Positions 18,560 through 27,153 are shown, numbered from the stretch's first letter. The stretch: DNA of 64,000 nucleotides from Ulvibacterium marinum (GCF_003626755.1 NZ_RBCJ01000002.1:310001-374000), one strand, 5' to 3'. Notes: generated from the sequence alone by a model not told the origin. Made by a program: numbers and translations.

Positions 18560-18716
18560 TGTAACTAATCTTTCCTCTGCGTAACGCTTACCATGATATA
18601 TATGGAAATGAAATTAACTATTCTCCTTTAAAAACTAATTGCTTCTGTTTAAATAGAATTATTTAAAATACTGATATACAAATATTTAGTAAAACTGTGT
18701 AAGCATCAACCCAAAA

Positions 18717-18785
18717 TTGTATACAAATGTACAAATCGATACGTATTAATTGTACACATAAGTAACTTATATGGATACAATTGTA
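18717..18785. promoter_or_regulatory. Cluster of operator-like palindromes between XRE regulator and M14 peptidase
   Basis: TTGTATACAA (18717-18726) and TACAATTGTA (18776-18785) are perfect 10-bp palindromes. TGTACA cores occur at 18728-18733 and 18751-18756. The last palindrome overlaps the -33 element of the peptidase promoter, where a repressor would block RNA polymerase. The similar site TTTGTACAAA lies on the promoter of the second XRE gene (28863-28872), which favours a role in binding such regulators. Confidence 0.5.
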
Positions 18786-18807
18786 ACTAACAATGATATT
18801 ACTTTTG
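18781..18807 (+). promoter_or_regulatory. Promoter of the M14 peptidase gene
   Basis: TTG (18781-18783) is followed after 16 bases by TACTTTTG (18800-18807), an exact TAnnTTTG -7 element. Spacing is one base short of the usual 17-23. The predicted transcript would start shortly before the ATG at 18827, leaving a leader of roughly 15 bases. Confidence 0.5.
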
Positions 18808-18826
18808 TAGCATAGCTGTATGCCCA

Positions 18827-19936
18827 ATGTCCTTTCAAGATTTAGATTACTCGAACATTAAAGAAAAAAGTATCCTCGGTCGCTATGTGTCCCACCGTCA
18901 ACTTGCAAAGTATGTGAATACATTACGCAAACCATTTTCAGTTGAGACCATGGGATTGTCCGTTGAAAACCGTTCCATTGAAAGTATTACCGTGGGCTCA
19001 GGAAAGCAACGAATATTAATGTGGTCCCAAATGCACGGTAACGAGTCCACGACAACTAAGGCGGTTTTGGATCTTATGAATTTTTTGAACTCCGAAAAGG
19101 GAGAATCCTTAGATATTCTTCAGAAATGCACTCTAAAGATAATCCCCATGTTAAATCCAGATGGTGCGGAGGTCTATACCCGGGTCAATGCCAATAAAAT
19201 TGACCTTAATAGGGATGCCAAAAAGCTTACCCAACCAGAGAGCAAATTATTGCGAACGGTCTATGAGGATTTTCGGCCCCACTATTGCTTGAATCTACAT
19301 GATCAACGCACAATATTTAACGTAGGCCATACCCCAAAACCTGCTACGGCCTCTTTTCTGGCACCGGCCAGCGACGAGCAAAGAACTATAACGGAGTCCC
19401 GAAAAAAAAGTATGAAGCTCGTTGGGGCTATTGATCACGACCTAAATTCTTGTATTTCAGGACAGATAGGAAGGTATGACGATACTTACAACGCCAATTG
19501 CGTTGGAGATACTTTTCAGGCCTTGGGTACCCCTACGGTTTTATTCGAAGCAGGACATTTTGTCGATGACTATGAGCGTGAACAGACCAGAAAGTATATT
19601 TTTTATGCCTTGGTTTTGGCCTTGAAGAATATCTCTGAGGATGGGCACAAGCACTTTACTGAAACAGATTATTTTAATATACCGGAAAACAACAAACAGT
19701 TTTTTGACATATTGATTCTGAATGCTAGCGCAATAAACTCCTCATTTAATGGAAAAGATAGCCTGGGAATTTTGTATACGGAGGTGTTGAAAAATGGGAA
19801 AATACACTTTGTTCCGAAAATTGAAATGGTTGGCGAGTTGGAAGGTTATTTTGGTCACCAATCGTACAACTGTTTAAATAGCAATGATTTAAAACTTTTG
19901 AAACAACAGCCTTTTTGGGAAGACATTGCGAACTAG
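18827..19936 (+). CDS. M14 family zinc carboxypeptidase
   Basis: 369 residues. The zinc ligands of the M14 family are visible as MHGNEST (HxxE) near residue 70 and CLNLHDQRT (His) near 160. The NPDG...NANKIDLNRDAK stretch forms the substrate pocket. A Glu in VLFEAGHF (about 245) is the likely catalytic base. There is no signal peptide, so it should act in the cytoplasm on peptides or on modified amino acids. The start ATG at 18827 follows a TAnnTTTG promoter. Divergent from the XRE regulator, which may control it. Confidence 0.9.
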   Translation: MSFQDLDYSNIKEKSILGRYVSHRQLAKYVNTLRKPFSVETMGLSVENRSIESITVGSGKQRILMWSQMHGNESTTTKAVLDLMNFLNSEKGESLDILQKCTLKIIPMLNPDGAEVYTRVNANKIDLNRDAKKLTQPESKLLRTVYEDFRPHYCLNLHDQRTIFNVGHTPKPATASFLAPASDEQRTITESRKKSMKLVGAIDHDLNSCISGQIGRYDDTYNANCVGDTFQALGTPTVLFEAGHFVDDYEREQTRKYIFYALVLALKNISEDGHKHFTETDYFNIPENNKQFFDILILNASAINSSFNGKDSLGILYTEVLKNGKIHFVPKIEMVGELEGYFGHQSYNCLNSNDLKLLKQQPFWEDIAN

Positions 19937-20048
19937 TTTTGTATTAATTTGTCAAAAAATATACATTTATTACGTTTTCGTTAAAAAAACACAAGTTTTA
20001 CTGCGTTTAATTTCTTAATTTTTTATTTTAGCCGTAAAATTTATAGAG

Positions 20049-20528
20049 ATGGGTAAAGTAAAATTGGATGAAATAGATCACCAGATTTTGGATATGTTGA
20101 TTGACAACACCAGAACACCATTTACAGATATCGCCAAAAAACTTTTGATTTCTGCCGGAACGGTCCATGTTAGGGTGAAAAAAATGGAAGAGGCTGGTAT
20201 TATTAAAGGGTCTTCGCTTACTTTGGACTATGTACAATTGGGTTACGCTTTTATCGCTTATGTAGGAATATTTCTGGAAAAAACGCATCAGACCAAATTT
20301 GTAATCGAACGTTTGGAACAAATTCCAAATGTTACTATTGCCCATATTACAACGGGCAAGTTCAACATTTTCTGCAAAATCAGGGCAAAGGATACTACGC
20401 ATGCCAAAAACATTATATTTAGAATTGATGATATTGACGGTATAAGTAGAACCGAGACCATGATTTCCTTGGAGGAAAGCTTCAATGACAAAAAACGGTT
20501 AATGCATACTATCTTTAACGAACTCTAA
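20049..20528 (+). CDS. Lrp/AsnC family transcriptional regulator
   Basis: 159 residues. The N-terminal helix-turn-helix (ILDMLIDNTRTPFTDIAKKL, then SAGTVHVRVKKMEEAGII) is followed by the effector-binding RAM domain (GYAFIAYVGIFL, VTIAHITTGKFNIFCKI). These proteins form octamers that sense amino acids. The strongly AT-rich 110 bases upstream probably hold its promoter; a near-consensus TATTTTAG lies about 20 bases before the ATG. The next gene (DinB-like) begins 63 bases downstream. Confidence 0.95.
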   Translation: MGKVKLDEIDHQILDMLIDNTRTPFTDIAKKLLISAGTVHVRVKKMEEAGIIKGSSLTLDYVQLGYAFIAYVGIFLEKTHQTKFVIERLEQIPNVTIAHITTGKFNIFCKIRAKDTTHAKNIIFRIDDIDGISRTETMISLEESFNDKKRLMHTIFNEL

Positions 20529-20591
20529 GGCATAGAGAGTTTTTACTTTAATTAATTTTCCCGCACCCTTAACTGATAAGTCAAGAAATAC

Positions 20592-21107
20592 ATGAAAACA
20601 TCGGAAATACAATTGCCAGACGGCGATGTATTCTATAAAACCTATATAGATGTATTAGGTGAAGTGGAACTGATGGATTTTCTGCAAAAACAATTGGAGA
20701 ACTTTCCCCAATTTATCAATAGTATTCCGGATAGCAAATGGCAGCATGCCTATGAAGAACAAAAATGGACCGTTGCCGAAGTTCTATTGCATATAATAGA
20801 TGCCGAACGTGTTTTTCAATATAGGGCCTTACGCTTTGCGCGCGGGGACGGGACGGCATTGCCAGGCTTTGATCAGGACGAATATGTTAAATTATCAGGA
20901 GCGAATAGAAGATCTAAGGAAAGTCTTATCGAAGAGTATCGAGCTGTAAGACGTGCATCAATAGCTCTTTTTACTAGTTTGGATAGGCAAAGGCTTACGG
21001 CTAGTGGTACTGCAAGCGGTATGTCATGGAGCGTTGCAGCTTTGGGATTTGTAATATGCGGACATCAAAAACACCACCGCAATATCCTAAGGGAACGTTA
21101 CTTATAG
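20592..21107 (+). CDS. DinB superfamily protein
   Basis: 171 residues forming a predicted four-helix bundle with the metal-ligand pattern of DinB/YfiT proteins: His in VAEVLLHIIDAERVFQYR and the C-terminal GHQKHHRNILRERYL. The first His sits one helix from the N-terminus, as in bacillithiol- or mycothiol-like S-transferases. The precise reaction is unknown. A second, more divergent member of the superfamily is at 48369-48890. The gene ends 3 bases before the stop of the convergent gene at 21111. Confidence 0.85.
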   Translation: MKTSEIQLPDGDVFYKTYIDVLGEVELMDFLQKQLENFPQFINSIPDSKWQHAYEEQKWTVAEVLLHIIDAERVFQYRALRFARGDGTALPGFDQDEYVKLSGANRRSKESLIEEYRAVRRASIALFTSLDRQRLTASGTASGMSWSVAALGFVICGHQKHHRNILRERYL

Positions 21108-21110
21108 GAA

Positions 21111-21446
21111 TCAATCAAAATCCCCGTCGTCGTCCGGTTCACTGTCCGAACTCATTTCCGTCTCCATTTCTTGGGCGTCGACTTCCTCTAGAACGGGCTC
21201 CGACTTTGAATCCAATTCCTTTTCTATCGTATCCTCAAAGTTGGAAATAAAATTGGAAAGTGACTTGCTGATCTTTACCAAATACAGAATGTCTTGGGTT
21301 CTTAGCTCAACGGCCTCTACAATTTCCCCATGAGCATTTTTAAAGGTAATAATATCATCGTCCCCATAACCATCCGGATAGGTTTCAATAAGCAACGCGG
21401 CCAAAGCGTGATCCAATTTTTTGTAATCAACCAATTTTCGTATCAT
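21111..21446 (-). CDS. Conserved hypothetical protein with acidic tail
   Basis: 111 residues. The first 80 residues look helical and end in LVKISKSLSNFISNFEDTIEKEL. The last 35 residues are very acidic (EVDAQEMETEMSSDSEPDDDGDFD spans most of it) and probably disordered. The protein starts at the ATG at 21446 and lies upstream of nothing on its strand; its 3' end meets the DinB-like gene tail to tail. I recognise the shape as a common flavobacterial hypothetical but no domain name. No catalytic motif is seen. Confidence 0.75.
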   Translation of the reverse strand: MIRKLVDYKKLDHALAALLIETYPDGYGDDDIITFKNAHGEIVEAVELRTQDILYLVKISKSLSNFISNFEDTIEKELDSKSEPVLEEVDAQEMETEMSSDSEPDDDGDFD

Positions 21447-21552
21447 AACTAGGTCAGATTAAATTTGGGTATTAAACTGAGCCTAAACTATATATTTTTT
21501 TAATTGGGAAATGCAAAGAGTTGTCAAACCCTCTTTTTAGTATATGTATGCC

Positions 21553-22614
21553 TTATTCTTTGAAGTATGAGAAAGCGGAATGGAAAAGGTCTTCGGGAAT
21601 TCTAACATCTACCACCGGTTCACCAATATGTTTTAAAAGCACAAAATTAATAGTCCCATAGGCATTTTTTTTATCAAATTTTAATAAGGTCAAGATACTC
21701 TCTATATCCGTATTCTGAAATTCCGGTTTAGGGTACTTGGAAAGAAAAACGGTCTTTATATCCTCCAGTTGATTTTTTGGAAGTCCGGTAAGTTTGAATG
21801 AAAGATAGGCTTCCAAAATCATACCAATGGCAATGGATTCACCATGTAAAAGGGTTTCATGTGCTTCACTTTCTAGAAAATATGATTCAATGGCATGGCC
21901 CAAGGTATGACCGAAATTCAATATTTTCCGGACATTCTGTTCCCTAGGATCTTGGAGGACCACATTGTTTTTAATGACCACCGAAGTATGGATCAAAGTA
22001 TCCATTGCTTTAAAATCGGAAACGGATTTTAAGGTATCCCAATATGAAGCATCCTGAATGAGTCCATGTTTTAGCATTTCGGCAAAGCCACTTTGCAATT
22101 GCCTTTCTTCCAAGGTTTTTAAAAAATCGGATAGTATCAAAACCATTCTGGGTTGATTGATCACTCCAATCTGGTTTTTAAGGGACCCCAAATCCACGCC
22201 CGTCTTTCCACCAACGGAAGCATCTACCATAGATAGCAATGTAGTGGGCACATTTATAAAATCAATACCTCTTTTAAAAGTAGAAGCTGCAAATCCACCT
22301 AAATCACAAAGTACGCCCCCACCTAAATTTATGAGCAAGCTTTTTCTGTCTCCATCAAGTTCGGATAATGCGTTCCAGACCTTCACACAGGTATGGATGT
22401 TCTTATTTTCTTCCCCTGATTCTATTTCCAAGACCTCAAACGTAAATTCTGTTCGAAGCCCATTGCGAAATGGAGTTAGACAATGCTTTCGCGTATTCTC
22501 GTCCACAAGGATGAAAATTTTGGAATACTTCTCGCCGGACAAGTATCTATCAAGCGCATCATAGGCCTTCTGGTTAAAGTGCACGGAATATGAAGAGGTA
22601 ATAATGGATTCCAT
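21553..22614 (-). CDS. aroB: 3-dehydroquinate synthase
   Basis: 353 residues from the ATG at 22614; an in-frame TTG one codon earlier is ignored. The NAD-binding GGGVLCDLGGFAAS and PTTLLSMVDASVGGKTGVD motifs are present, as are the zinc ligands in AEMLKHGLI (Glu), NFGHTLGHAIE (His) and LHGESIAIGM (His). It catalyses the second step of the shikimate pathway in the cytoplasm. The length is typical. Divergent from proline dehydrogenase; no operon partner follows. Confidence 0.96.
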   Translation of the reverse strand: MESIITSSYSVHFNQKAYDALDRYLSGEKYSKIFILVDENTRKHCLTPFRNGLRTEFTFEVLEIESGEENKNIHTCVKVWNALSELDGDRKSLLINLGGGVLCDLGGFAASTFKRGIDFINVPTTLLSMVDASVGGKTGVDLGSLKNQIGVINQPRMVLILSDFLKTLEERQLQSGFAEMLKHGLIQDASYWDTLKSVSDFKAMDTLIHTSVVIKNNVVLQDPREQNVRKILNFGHTLGHAIESYFLESEAHETLLHGESIAIGMILEAYLSFKLTGLPKNQLEDIKTVFLSKYPKPEFQNTDIESILTLLKFDKKNAYGTINFVLLKHIGEPVVDVRIPEDLFHSAFSYFKE

Positions 22615-22714
22615 CAAGAATTGAATAGTAGTTTTCGCGTGAACGAAAATTTTTATGCTTTAACGGATACAAAATAAAGGTTATTTTTTATCAATGGAAT
22701 ACAATTTCTGTCTT

Positions 22715-22722
22715 TATATTTG
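22715..22722 (+). promoter_or_regulatory. -7 element of the proline dehydrogenase promoter
   Basis: TATATTTG matches TAnnTTTG exactly, 17 bases before the ATG at 22739. No good TTG is seen at the -33 distance. The position argues that the TTG at 22730 is not the start codon. Confidence 0.5.
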
Positions 22723-22738
22723 ATTCCGCTTGAAATCT

Positions 22739-23911
22739 ATGAAAATGGATCGAATTTTTGAGAATACTGCAACCGCCTTTGCTCTGAAGACGGACTCGGA
22801 ACTGGAGCGAGCCTATTTCCTATTTAAGCTGATCGCCAATGAACCACTGGTGAAAATGGGGACAGCGGTCACCAACTTTGCGATAAAGGCGCACTTACCT
22901 GTGGAAGGATTGATTCGTGCCACGGTCTTTGACCATTTTTGCGGAGGGATAAGTGAAGAGGATTGTATGCCCATAGTGGATAAAATGTGGGAAAAGGGTG
23001 TCTGTTCCGTTTTGGATTACTCTGTTGAAGGCAAAGATGAGGAAGACCCCCTGGATAATGCTTTGGCAAAGGTTTTGAAAGTCTTGGATTTTGTAAAGGA
23101 AAAGGACGCTATTCCTTTTGCGGTTTTTAAACCAACAGGGTTTGGACGTTTTGCACTTTTTCAAAAGATGAGTGAGGGAAAATCCCTTACCAAAACTGAA
23201 AAAGAGGAATGGGAGAGGGTAGTAGGTAGGTATGAGACCGTTTGCAAAAAAGCCCATGACCTTGAAGTTTCCCTTTTAATAGATGCCGAAGAAAGTTGGA
23301 TGCAAGATGCTGCGGATAGTCTTGCCGAGGATATGATGCGAAGGTTCAACAAGGAAAAACCTTTTATCTTCAATACGTTACAGATGTATCGTTGGGATCG
23401 GATGGACTATTTAAAAGAACTACAGAAAAGAGCGGAAAAAGATAACTTCAAGATTGGTGTAAAGGTAGTACGCGGGGCTTATATGGAAAAAGAGAATGAA
23501 CGCGCCGAAAATTTGGGGTATCCCAGTCCCATTTGTGCTTCAAAGAAAGAAACCGATTTAAATTTTGATATTGCGGTCAGCTATATGATGGAACATTTAG
23601 ATACTATCTCCATATTTGCCGGCACCCATAATGAAGAAAGTAATTATAAATTATTGGAATTGATCCAAAAGAAGGGTGTCGCCAATTCCGATACTCGAAT
23701 TTGGTTTGGGCAGTTGTTCGGGATGAGTGACCATATTACTTTTAATTTAGGCAATAGCGGCTATAATGTCGCCAAGTATTTACCTTTTGGTCCGGTAAGG
23801 GACGTAATGCCCTATTTAATACGCAGGGCGGAAGAAAATACCTCGGTAATAGGACAGACCAATAGGGAATTGGAATTGTTAAAGAAAGAACGGAAACGCC
23901 GAAAGATCTAG
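22739..23911 (+). CDS. putA: Proline dehydrogenase
   Basis: About 390 residues of the monofunctional FAD-dependent family. The start is the ATG at 22739 (or the ATG two codons later); the TTG at 22730 is too close to the -7 element. Hallmarks are VKVVRGAYMEKE (near residue 245), FAGTHNE, and YLPFGPVRDVMPYLIRRAEEN at the C-terminus with the two arginines that bind proline carboxylate. It oxidises proline to pyrroline-5-carboxylate and passes electrons to the quinone pool. The P5C dehydrogenase domain of bifunctional PutA is absent; the symbol is used in the monofunctional sense. Its stop overlaps the stop of the convergent DUF4258 gene by four bases. Confidence 0.93.
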   Translation: MKMDRIFENTATAFALKTDSELERAYFLFKLIANEPLVKMGTAVTNFAIKAHLPVEGLIRATVFDHFCGGISEEDCMPIVDKMWEKGVCSVLDYSVEGKDEEDPLDNALAKVLKVLDFVKEKDAIPFAVFKPTGFGRFALFQKMSEGKSLTKTEKEEWERVVGRYETVCKKAHDLEVSLLIDAEESWMQDAADSLAEDMMRRFNKEKPFIFNTLQMYRWDRMDYLKELQKRAEKDNFKIGVKVVRGAYMEKENERAENLGYPSPICASKKETDLNFDIAVSYMMEHLDTISIFAGTHNEESNYKLLELIQKKGVANSDTRIWFGQLFGMSDHITFNLGNSGYNVAKYLPFGPVRDVMPYLIRRAEENTSVIGQTNRELELLKKERKRRKI

Positions 23912-24288
23912 AACAAGACGTTTTCTAGAATAGCATTGTTCGCGCAGTTACGTACCTGTAGCACGGCAATTTTTCCTTTCGCAATTCCTTCAATAAAGTA
24001 AACTTTACAAGGCTCGGATTTTGTATCACTTTTTGCAAAATCAACATCTCCCTTATTCAAAAAATAAGCAATGTCCGTTGAATCCAACACTTGGGAAATC
24101 AGTAGTTCATTTATTTCATCGGAATAGGAAATAGATTTAGATCTAATATCCTTTAAGGTCCTGCAATTTGGGAAGTAACAAAACTCGGTTCCCGTGCCAT
24201 CGGTTTTTTTCTTGAGGAAAAAGGTCAAAAAAACCAATCCCACGGACAGGCCCAACAAATAGTATCCCAAACGCTTTAAAAAGGGCAT
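23908..24288 (-). CDS. DUF4258 domain-containing membrane-anchored protein
   Basis: 126 residues when started at the ATG at 24288, which lies one base after the alanine dehydrogenase stop. A longer reading would overlap that gene and is rejected. One N-terminal transmembrane segment (LGYYLLGLSVGLVFLTFF) is followed by a soluble domain with CYFPNCRT and SEPCKVYFIEGIAKGKIAVLQVRNC, the pattern of DUF4258. Four cysteines suggest disulfides outside the cytoplasm. It is probably co-transcribed with ald. Function unknown. Confidence 0.82.
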   Translation of the reverse strand: MPFLKRLGYYLLGLSVGLVFLTFFLKKKTDGTGTEFCYFPNCRTLKDIRSKSISYSDEINELLISQVLDSTDIAYFLNKGDVDFAKSDTKSEPCKVYFIEGIAKGKIAVLQVRNCANNAILENVLF

Positions 24289-24289
24289 A

Positions 24290-25489
24290 TTAAAAAATAA
24301 GAAAATTGATATCGCTATATTGGAGATCGAACCACTCCCCAACGGATTTATTGGTAAGTATCCCATGATACAGATAGAGGCCGTTGCGCAACCCTTTATC
24401 GAATCTTAGTGAATTTTCCAATCCGCCATCCTCGCCTAGTTTCAACAGATAGGGTGTAAAAATATTACTTATGGAAATGGAGGCCGTTTTTGGATAACGG
24501 GAAGGTATATTGGGAACACCGTAATGTATAACACCATACTTTTCAATGGTAGGTTTGTTATGAGTAGTAATTTCACTGGTTTCAAAACATCCACCCATAT
24601 CTATACTAACATCAATAATTACCGCGCCCTTCTTCATATGTTCCACCATGGTATTGGTTACAACTACCGGGGAGCGATCCTTTCCTCGTGTGGCGCCAAT
24701 GGCAACATCACATCGTTTTAGGGCCTTCAACAAGTTTTTGGGCTGAATGGTGGAGGTGTAAACCGTTTGTTTTAGATTGGTTTGTATGTTGCGCAATTTG
24801 GTAATGGAATTATCGAATACCTTCACATTGGCCCCTAATCCCAAGGCAGATCGTGAGGCAAATTCACCGACCGTTCCGGCACCTATAATGACAACTTCTA
24901 CCGGTGGTACCCCGCTAATGTTCCCGAACATAAGGCCATTTCCCTTATTGGTCGCCGCCATAATTTCCGAAGCGATAAGCACCGAGGAAATCCCTGCAAT
25001 TTCACTGAGCGAACGTACGGCCGGATATTTCCCGTCCTCGTCCCGTATGTATTCAAATGCAATCGCGGTAATACGCTTTTTTGCCATTTCTTCAAAATAG
25101 CTCTTGGATTGTGTTTTAATCTGCAGTGCGGAAATTACGGTAGATTGAGGGTTTAGAAGGGCAATTTCTGAAAGGCTGGGAGGTTCTACCTTTAACAGCA
25201 GGGGACAGGAGAATATTTTTTTGGTATCCCGGGTAATTTCCGCTCCGGCATTGGTATAATCCACGTCAGAAAAATGGGCTCCTTCTCCGGCACCGGATTC
25301 TATAAGAACACGATGGCCATGCGCAGTAATGGCGTTTACCGCATCCGGAGTTAGGCAAATCCTTTTTTCTTGATATTGGTTTTCCTTGGGTATCCCTATA
25401 AATAACTCACCTTTTTGCTGTAGGACCTCTAATTTTTCTTCCTGGGGAAGCAATTGCTGTTTACTAAAGGGAGAGGTTGGTTGATTCAT
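24290..25489 (-). CDS. ald: Alanine dehydrogenase
   Basis: 399 residues from the ATG at 25489; the six-codon longer TTG start is unlikely. The AlaDH/PNT N-terminal domain (IGIPKENQYQEKRICLTP) and the NAD-binding domain (VIIGAGTVGEFASRSALGLG) are clear. VIIDVSIDMGGCFETSE is the region that binds pyruvate or alanine. It interconverts L-alanine and pyruvate with ammonia. The C-terminus is longer and different from Bacillus Ald, which I associate with the Bacteroidota branch. Transhydrogenase subunit alpha is less likely because no beta subunit is adjacent. Confidence 0.88.
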   Translation of the reverse strand: MNQPTSPFSKQQLLPQEEKLEVLQQKGELFIGIPKENQYQEKRICLTPDAVNAITAHGHRVLIESGAGEGAHFSDVDYTNAGAEITRDTKKIFSCPLLLKVEPPSLSEIALLNPQSTVISALQIKTQSKSYFEEMAKKRITAIAFEYIRDEDGKYPAVRSLSEIAGISSVLIASEIMAATNKGNGLMFGNISGVPPVEVVIIGAGTVGEFASRSALGLGANVKVFDNSITKLRNIQTNLKQTVYTSTIQPKNLLKALKRCDVAIGATRGKDRSPVVVTNTMVEHMKKGAVIIDVSIDMGGCFETSEITTHNKPTIEKYGVIHYGVPNIPSRYPKTASISISNIFTPYLLKLGEDGGLENSLRFDKGLRNGLYLYHGILTNKSVGEWFDLQYSDINFLIF

Positions 25490-25589
25490 AGAATGACTTC
25501 TACCCAAGTGTTTTTGGATTGAAACTAAAGGTAAAATTACAATAATTTACTGAAATTCAGATAAACACTGTTGTTAGGTACAGAACGTA

Positions 25590-26249
25590 CTACGATTTTA
25601 AATGAAGCCAATTTTTGAGGTTGTCCTGTAATTGCTTGAAGTGCGATTCCAGGTTTCGGGTAGACAATAGACGATCTATCTGCTGTGATAGAGTTTCATC
25701 CTCCGGTATTACAGGTTCCTCATTTTCTAAATCCTCCGGTTTCTTTTCCGGAACCATACCTTTTTCGCGATAGGTCTGCAATTCTGCTTCCATGGCTTCC
25801 AGGTCTATACCATTTACATATTTGTCGTATAGTTTAATCCTGATAAAATATACAAATGGGATAACCCCCATGCAAATGGGTATAATCCACCAAATATTTT
25901 CAGTATCTATATTATCATCGGAATCAAAAAGCACTTCAAATACTTGAAAGGAATACATGGCGATTGGAATCAGTATAATATGATACCACCAATCTTTCGA
26001 GGTCAAAAACCAAAATACTAGCAAATAAAGGGGTATTATTTTACCCATCATGAACCAGACATAAGTCGATATGTCAGGAAACCCATTATTATCTATGGTA
26101 AATCCAAAAAGTGAGAAGGTGGCTTCAGGGTTTTCTGGCAAATAATCGTAAAGCTTGTATAAGAAGGGTGATATTGCTATAAAAAAAACAAAGCAAGATT
26201 CAATCAAAATCTTTCTTTTAGCCCTACTTTTTTTAATTGTATCCCTCAT
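25590..26249 (-). CDS. Membrane protein with one FWFxTSxDWW module
   Basis: 219 residues, no named family recognised. Four hydrophobic segments lie between about residues 14 and 155. The signature is a pair of helices joined by FWFLTSKDWW (residues 79-88), preceded by LFGFTIDNNGF. The last 70 residues are charged, helical and Pro/Glu-rich (EKKPEDLENEEPVIPEDE), a cytoplasmic tail. The same module occurs twice in the protein at 27222-28445, on the other strand about 1 kb away. The pair therefore descends from one ancestral unit. Function unknown. Confidence 0.8.
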   Translation of the reverse strand: MRDTIKKSRAKRKILIESCFVFFIAISPFLYKLYDYLPENPEATFSLFGFTIDNNGFPDISTYVWFMMGKIIPLYLLVFWFLTSKDWWYHIILIPIAMYSFQVFEVLFDSDDNIDTENIWWIIPICMGVIPFVYFIRIKLYDKYVNGIDLEAMEAELQTYREKGMVPEKKPEDLENEEPVIPEDETLSQQIDRLLSTRNLESHFKQLQDNLKNWLHLKS

Positions 26250-26304
26250 CAGTTATTTCTATCTATTATTCGCTAACGATAGAATACGAAAAAAAGTATA
26301 AAAA

Positions 26305-26328
26305 AAGGGACAACTTACATTGTCCCTT
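26305..26328 (-). terminator. Intrinsic terminator after the small secreted peptide gene
   Basis: A perfect 9-bp stem (AAGGGACAA with TTGTCCCTT) with a 6-base loop runs into a T-rich stretch on the minus strand. It lies 24 bases after the stop codon of the 46-residue gene. Confidence 0.85.
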
Positions 26329-26351
26329 GTCATATTAGTAAAAAGAAAAAA

Positions 26352-26492
26352 CTAGATTTTTTTTGTCAATTTTCTCTTTTCTATGCCTTGTTCTGGTGAT
26401 TGGTCTCCGTCAGCATTACTATATGCTTCTGAAGAAAAAGCCAATAAGGCCACAACAGCCAATAAGCCAAATACGATTCTTTTCATTCTCAT
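26352..26492 (-). CDS. 46-residue secreted peptide, hypothetical
   Basis: A short gene: ATG at 26492, TAG at 26352-26354. The product begins MRMKRIVFGLLAVVALLAFS, a clean signal peptide, with a likely cut after the SSEA or EAYS stretch. The mature part of about 22 residues is hydrophilic (NADGDQSPEQGIEKRKLTKK). Support comes from the flanks as well as the frame: a TAnnTTTG promoter 44 bases upstream and an intrinsic terminator 24 bases downstream, so it is a free-standing transcription unit. Three phased repeats lie upstream at 26591-26638. It sits between tsaE and the one-module membrane protein, both also on the minus strand. No family recognised. Confidence 0.75.
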   Translation of the reverse strand: MRMKRIVFGLLAVVALLAFSSEAYSNADGDQSPEQGIEKRKLTKKI

Positions 26493-26535
26493 GGTCTCGA
26501 GGTTTTTAGTTAGAAATTGGACAAATGCTCTAATA

Positions 26536-26563
26536 CAAATGTAGGAAAAATAGGGGTAACAAA
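26536..26563 (-). promoter_or_regulatory. Promoter of the small secreted peptide gene
   Basis: On the minus strand TTTG (26563-26560) is followed after 16 bases by TACATTTG (26543-26536), an exact TAnnTTTG element. It gives a leader of about 40 bases to the ATG at 26492. Confidence 0.6.
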
Positions 26564-26590
26564 TCTCCGTGAAATGTTAAAATTGGGTAT

Positions 26591-26638
26591 TTCATCGATA
26601 AAACCCTTTATTTTATCGAAAATTATGCATTTCATCGA
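26591..26638. repeat. Three direct repeats TTyATCGA spaced about two helical turns apart
   Basis: TTCATCGA (26591-26598), TTTATCGA (26612-26619) and TTCATCGA (26631-26638) have start-to-start spacings of 21 and 19 bases. They begin about 28 bases upstream of the -33 element of the small peptide promoter and so occupy the usual place for an activator. They are equally about 105-150 bases from the stop of tsaE and do not belong to any coding sequence. Confidence 0.6.
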
Positions 26639-26742
26639 AAAAATGCAATAAAATTTCAGTTTTGGCGATAAGCGCAAGATTTCATGGGCATATTCACATG
26701 TTTTAAAGCTTGCCTAGTACCCGAAAACATCTCGCATAAGTG

Positions 26743-27153
26743 TTAAAAAAATAGTTTTCGGGTGTGATGATCTATAACTTCAATAGTAATTTTTGATACA
26801 TCATCCGGGAGAAAGGAATTAATTTTTTCCGGCCATTCCACAAAAATCCATACATCCTGGCTCAAATAGTCTTCCAAGCCCAAATCCAAAGCTTCGGTTT
26901 CTTCCTCCAATCTATAAAAATCAAAATGATACCCCAAAACCTCCCCGGTTTTCAAATAGTATTCGTTTACAATACCAAAAGTAGGACTACAGGCGGATTC
27001 ATCACCACCTAATTCTTTGACCAAAGCTTTGATCAGGGTTGTTTTACCCGCTCCCATTTCCCCGTAAAGACAAACTATTTTGGATTGGGCTTTACGCAAA
27101 AATTGTTGTGCTATCTGGTCAATTTGATTTTGTAAATAGATTATTTCCTGCAT
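26743..27153 (-). CDS. tsaE: tRNA threonylcarbamoyladenosine biosynthesis ATPase TsaE
   Basis: 136 residues from the ATG at 27153. Longer in-frame readings add an unrelated N-terminus and run into the promoter region of the divergent gene. The P-loop GEMGAGKTT starts at residue 31, PTFGIVNEY follows, and HFDFYRLEEETEALDLGLEDYL and FVEWPEKI complete the TsaE signature. It works with TsaB and TsaD in forming t6A37 on ANN-decoding tRNAs. In many Flavobacteria ald lies nearby, as here. Confidence 0.95.
   Translation of the reverse strand: MQEIIYLQNQIDQIAQQFLRKAQSKIVCLYGEMGAGKTTLIKALVKELGGDESACSPTFGIVNEYYLKTGEVLGYHFDFYRLEEETEALDLGLEDYLSQDVWIFVEWPEKINSFLPDDVSKITIEVIDHHTRKLFF

Noticed and set aside
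22768-22793. TGCAACC inside the proline dehydrogenase gene as a fourth ECF promoter
   Set aside because: The bases 16 positions downstream are CGG rather than GTC, and the site is inside coding sequence.
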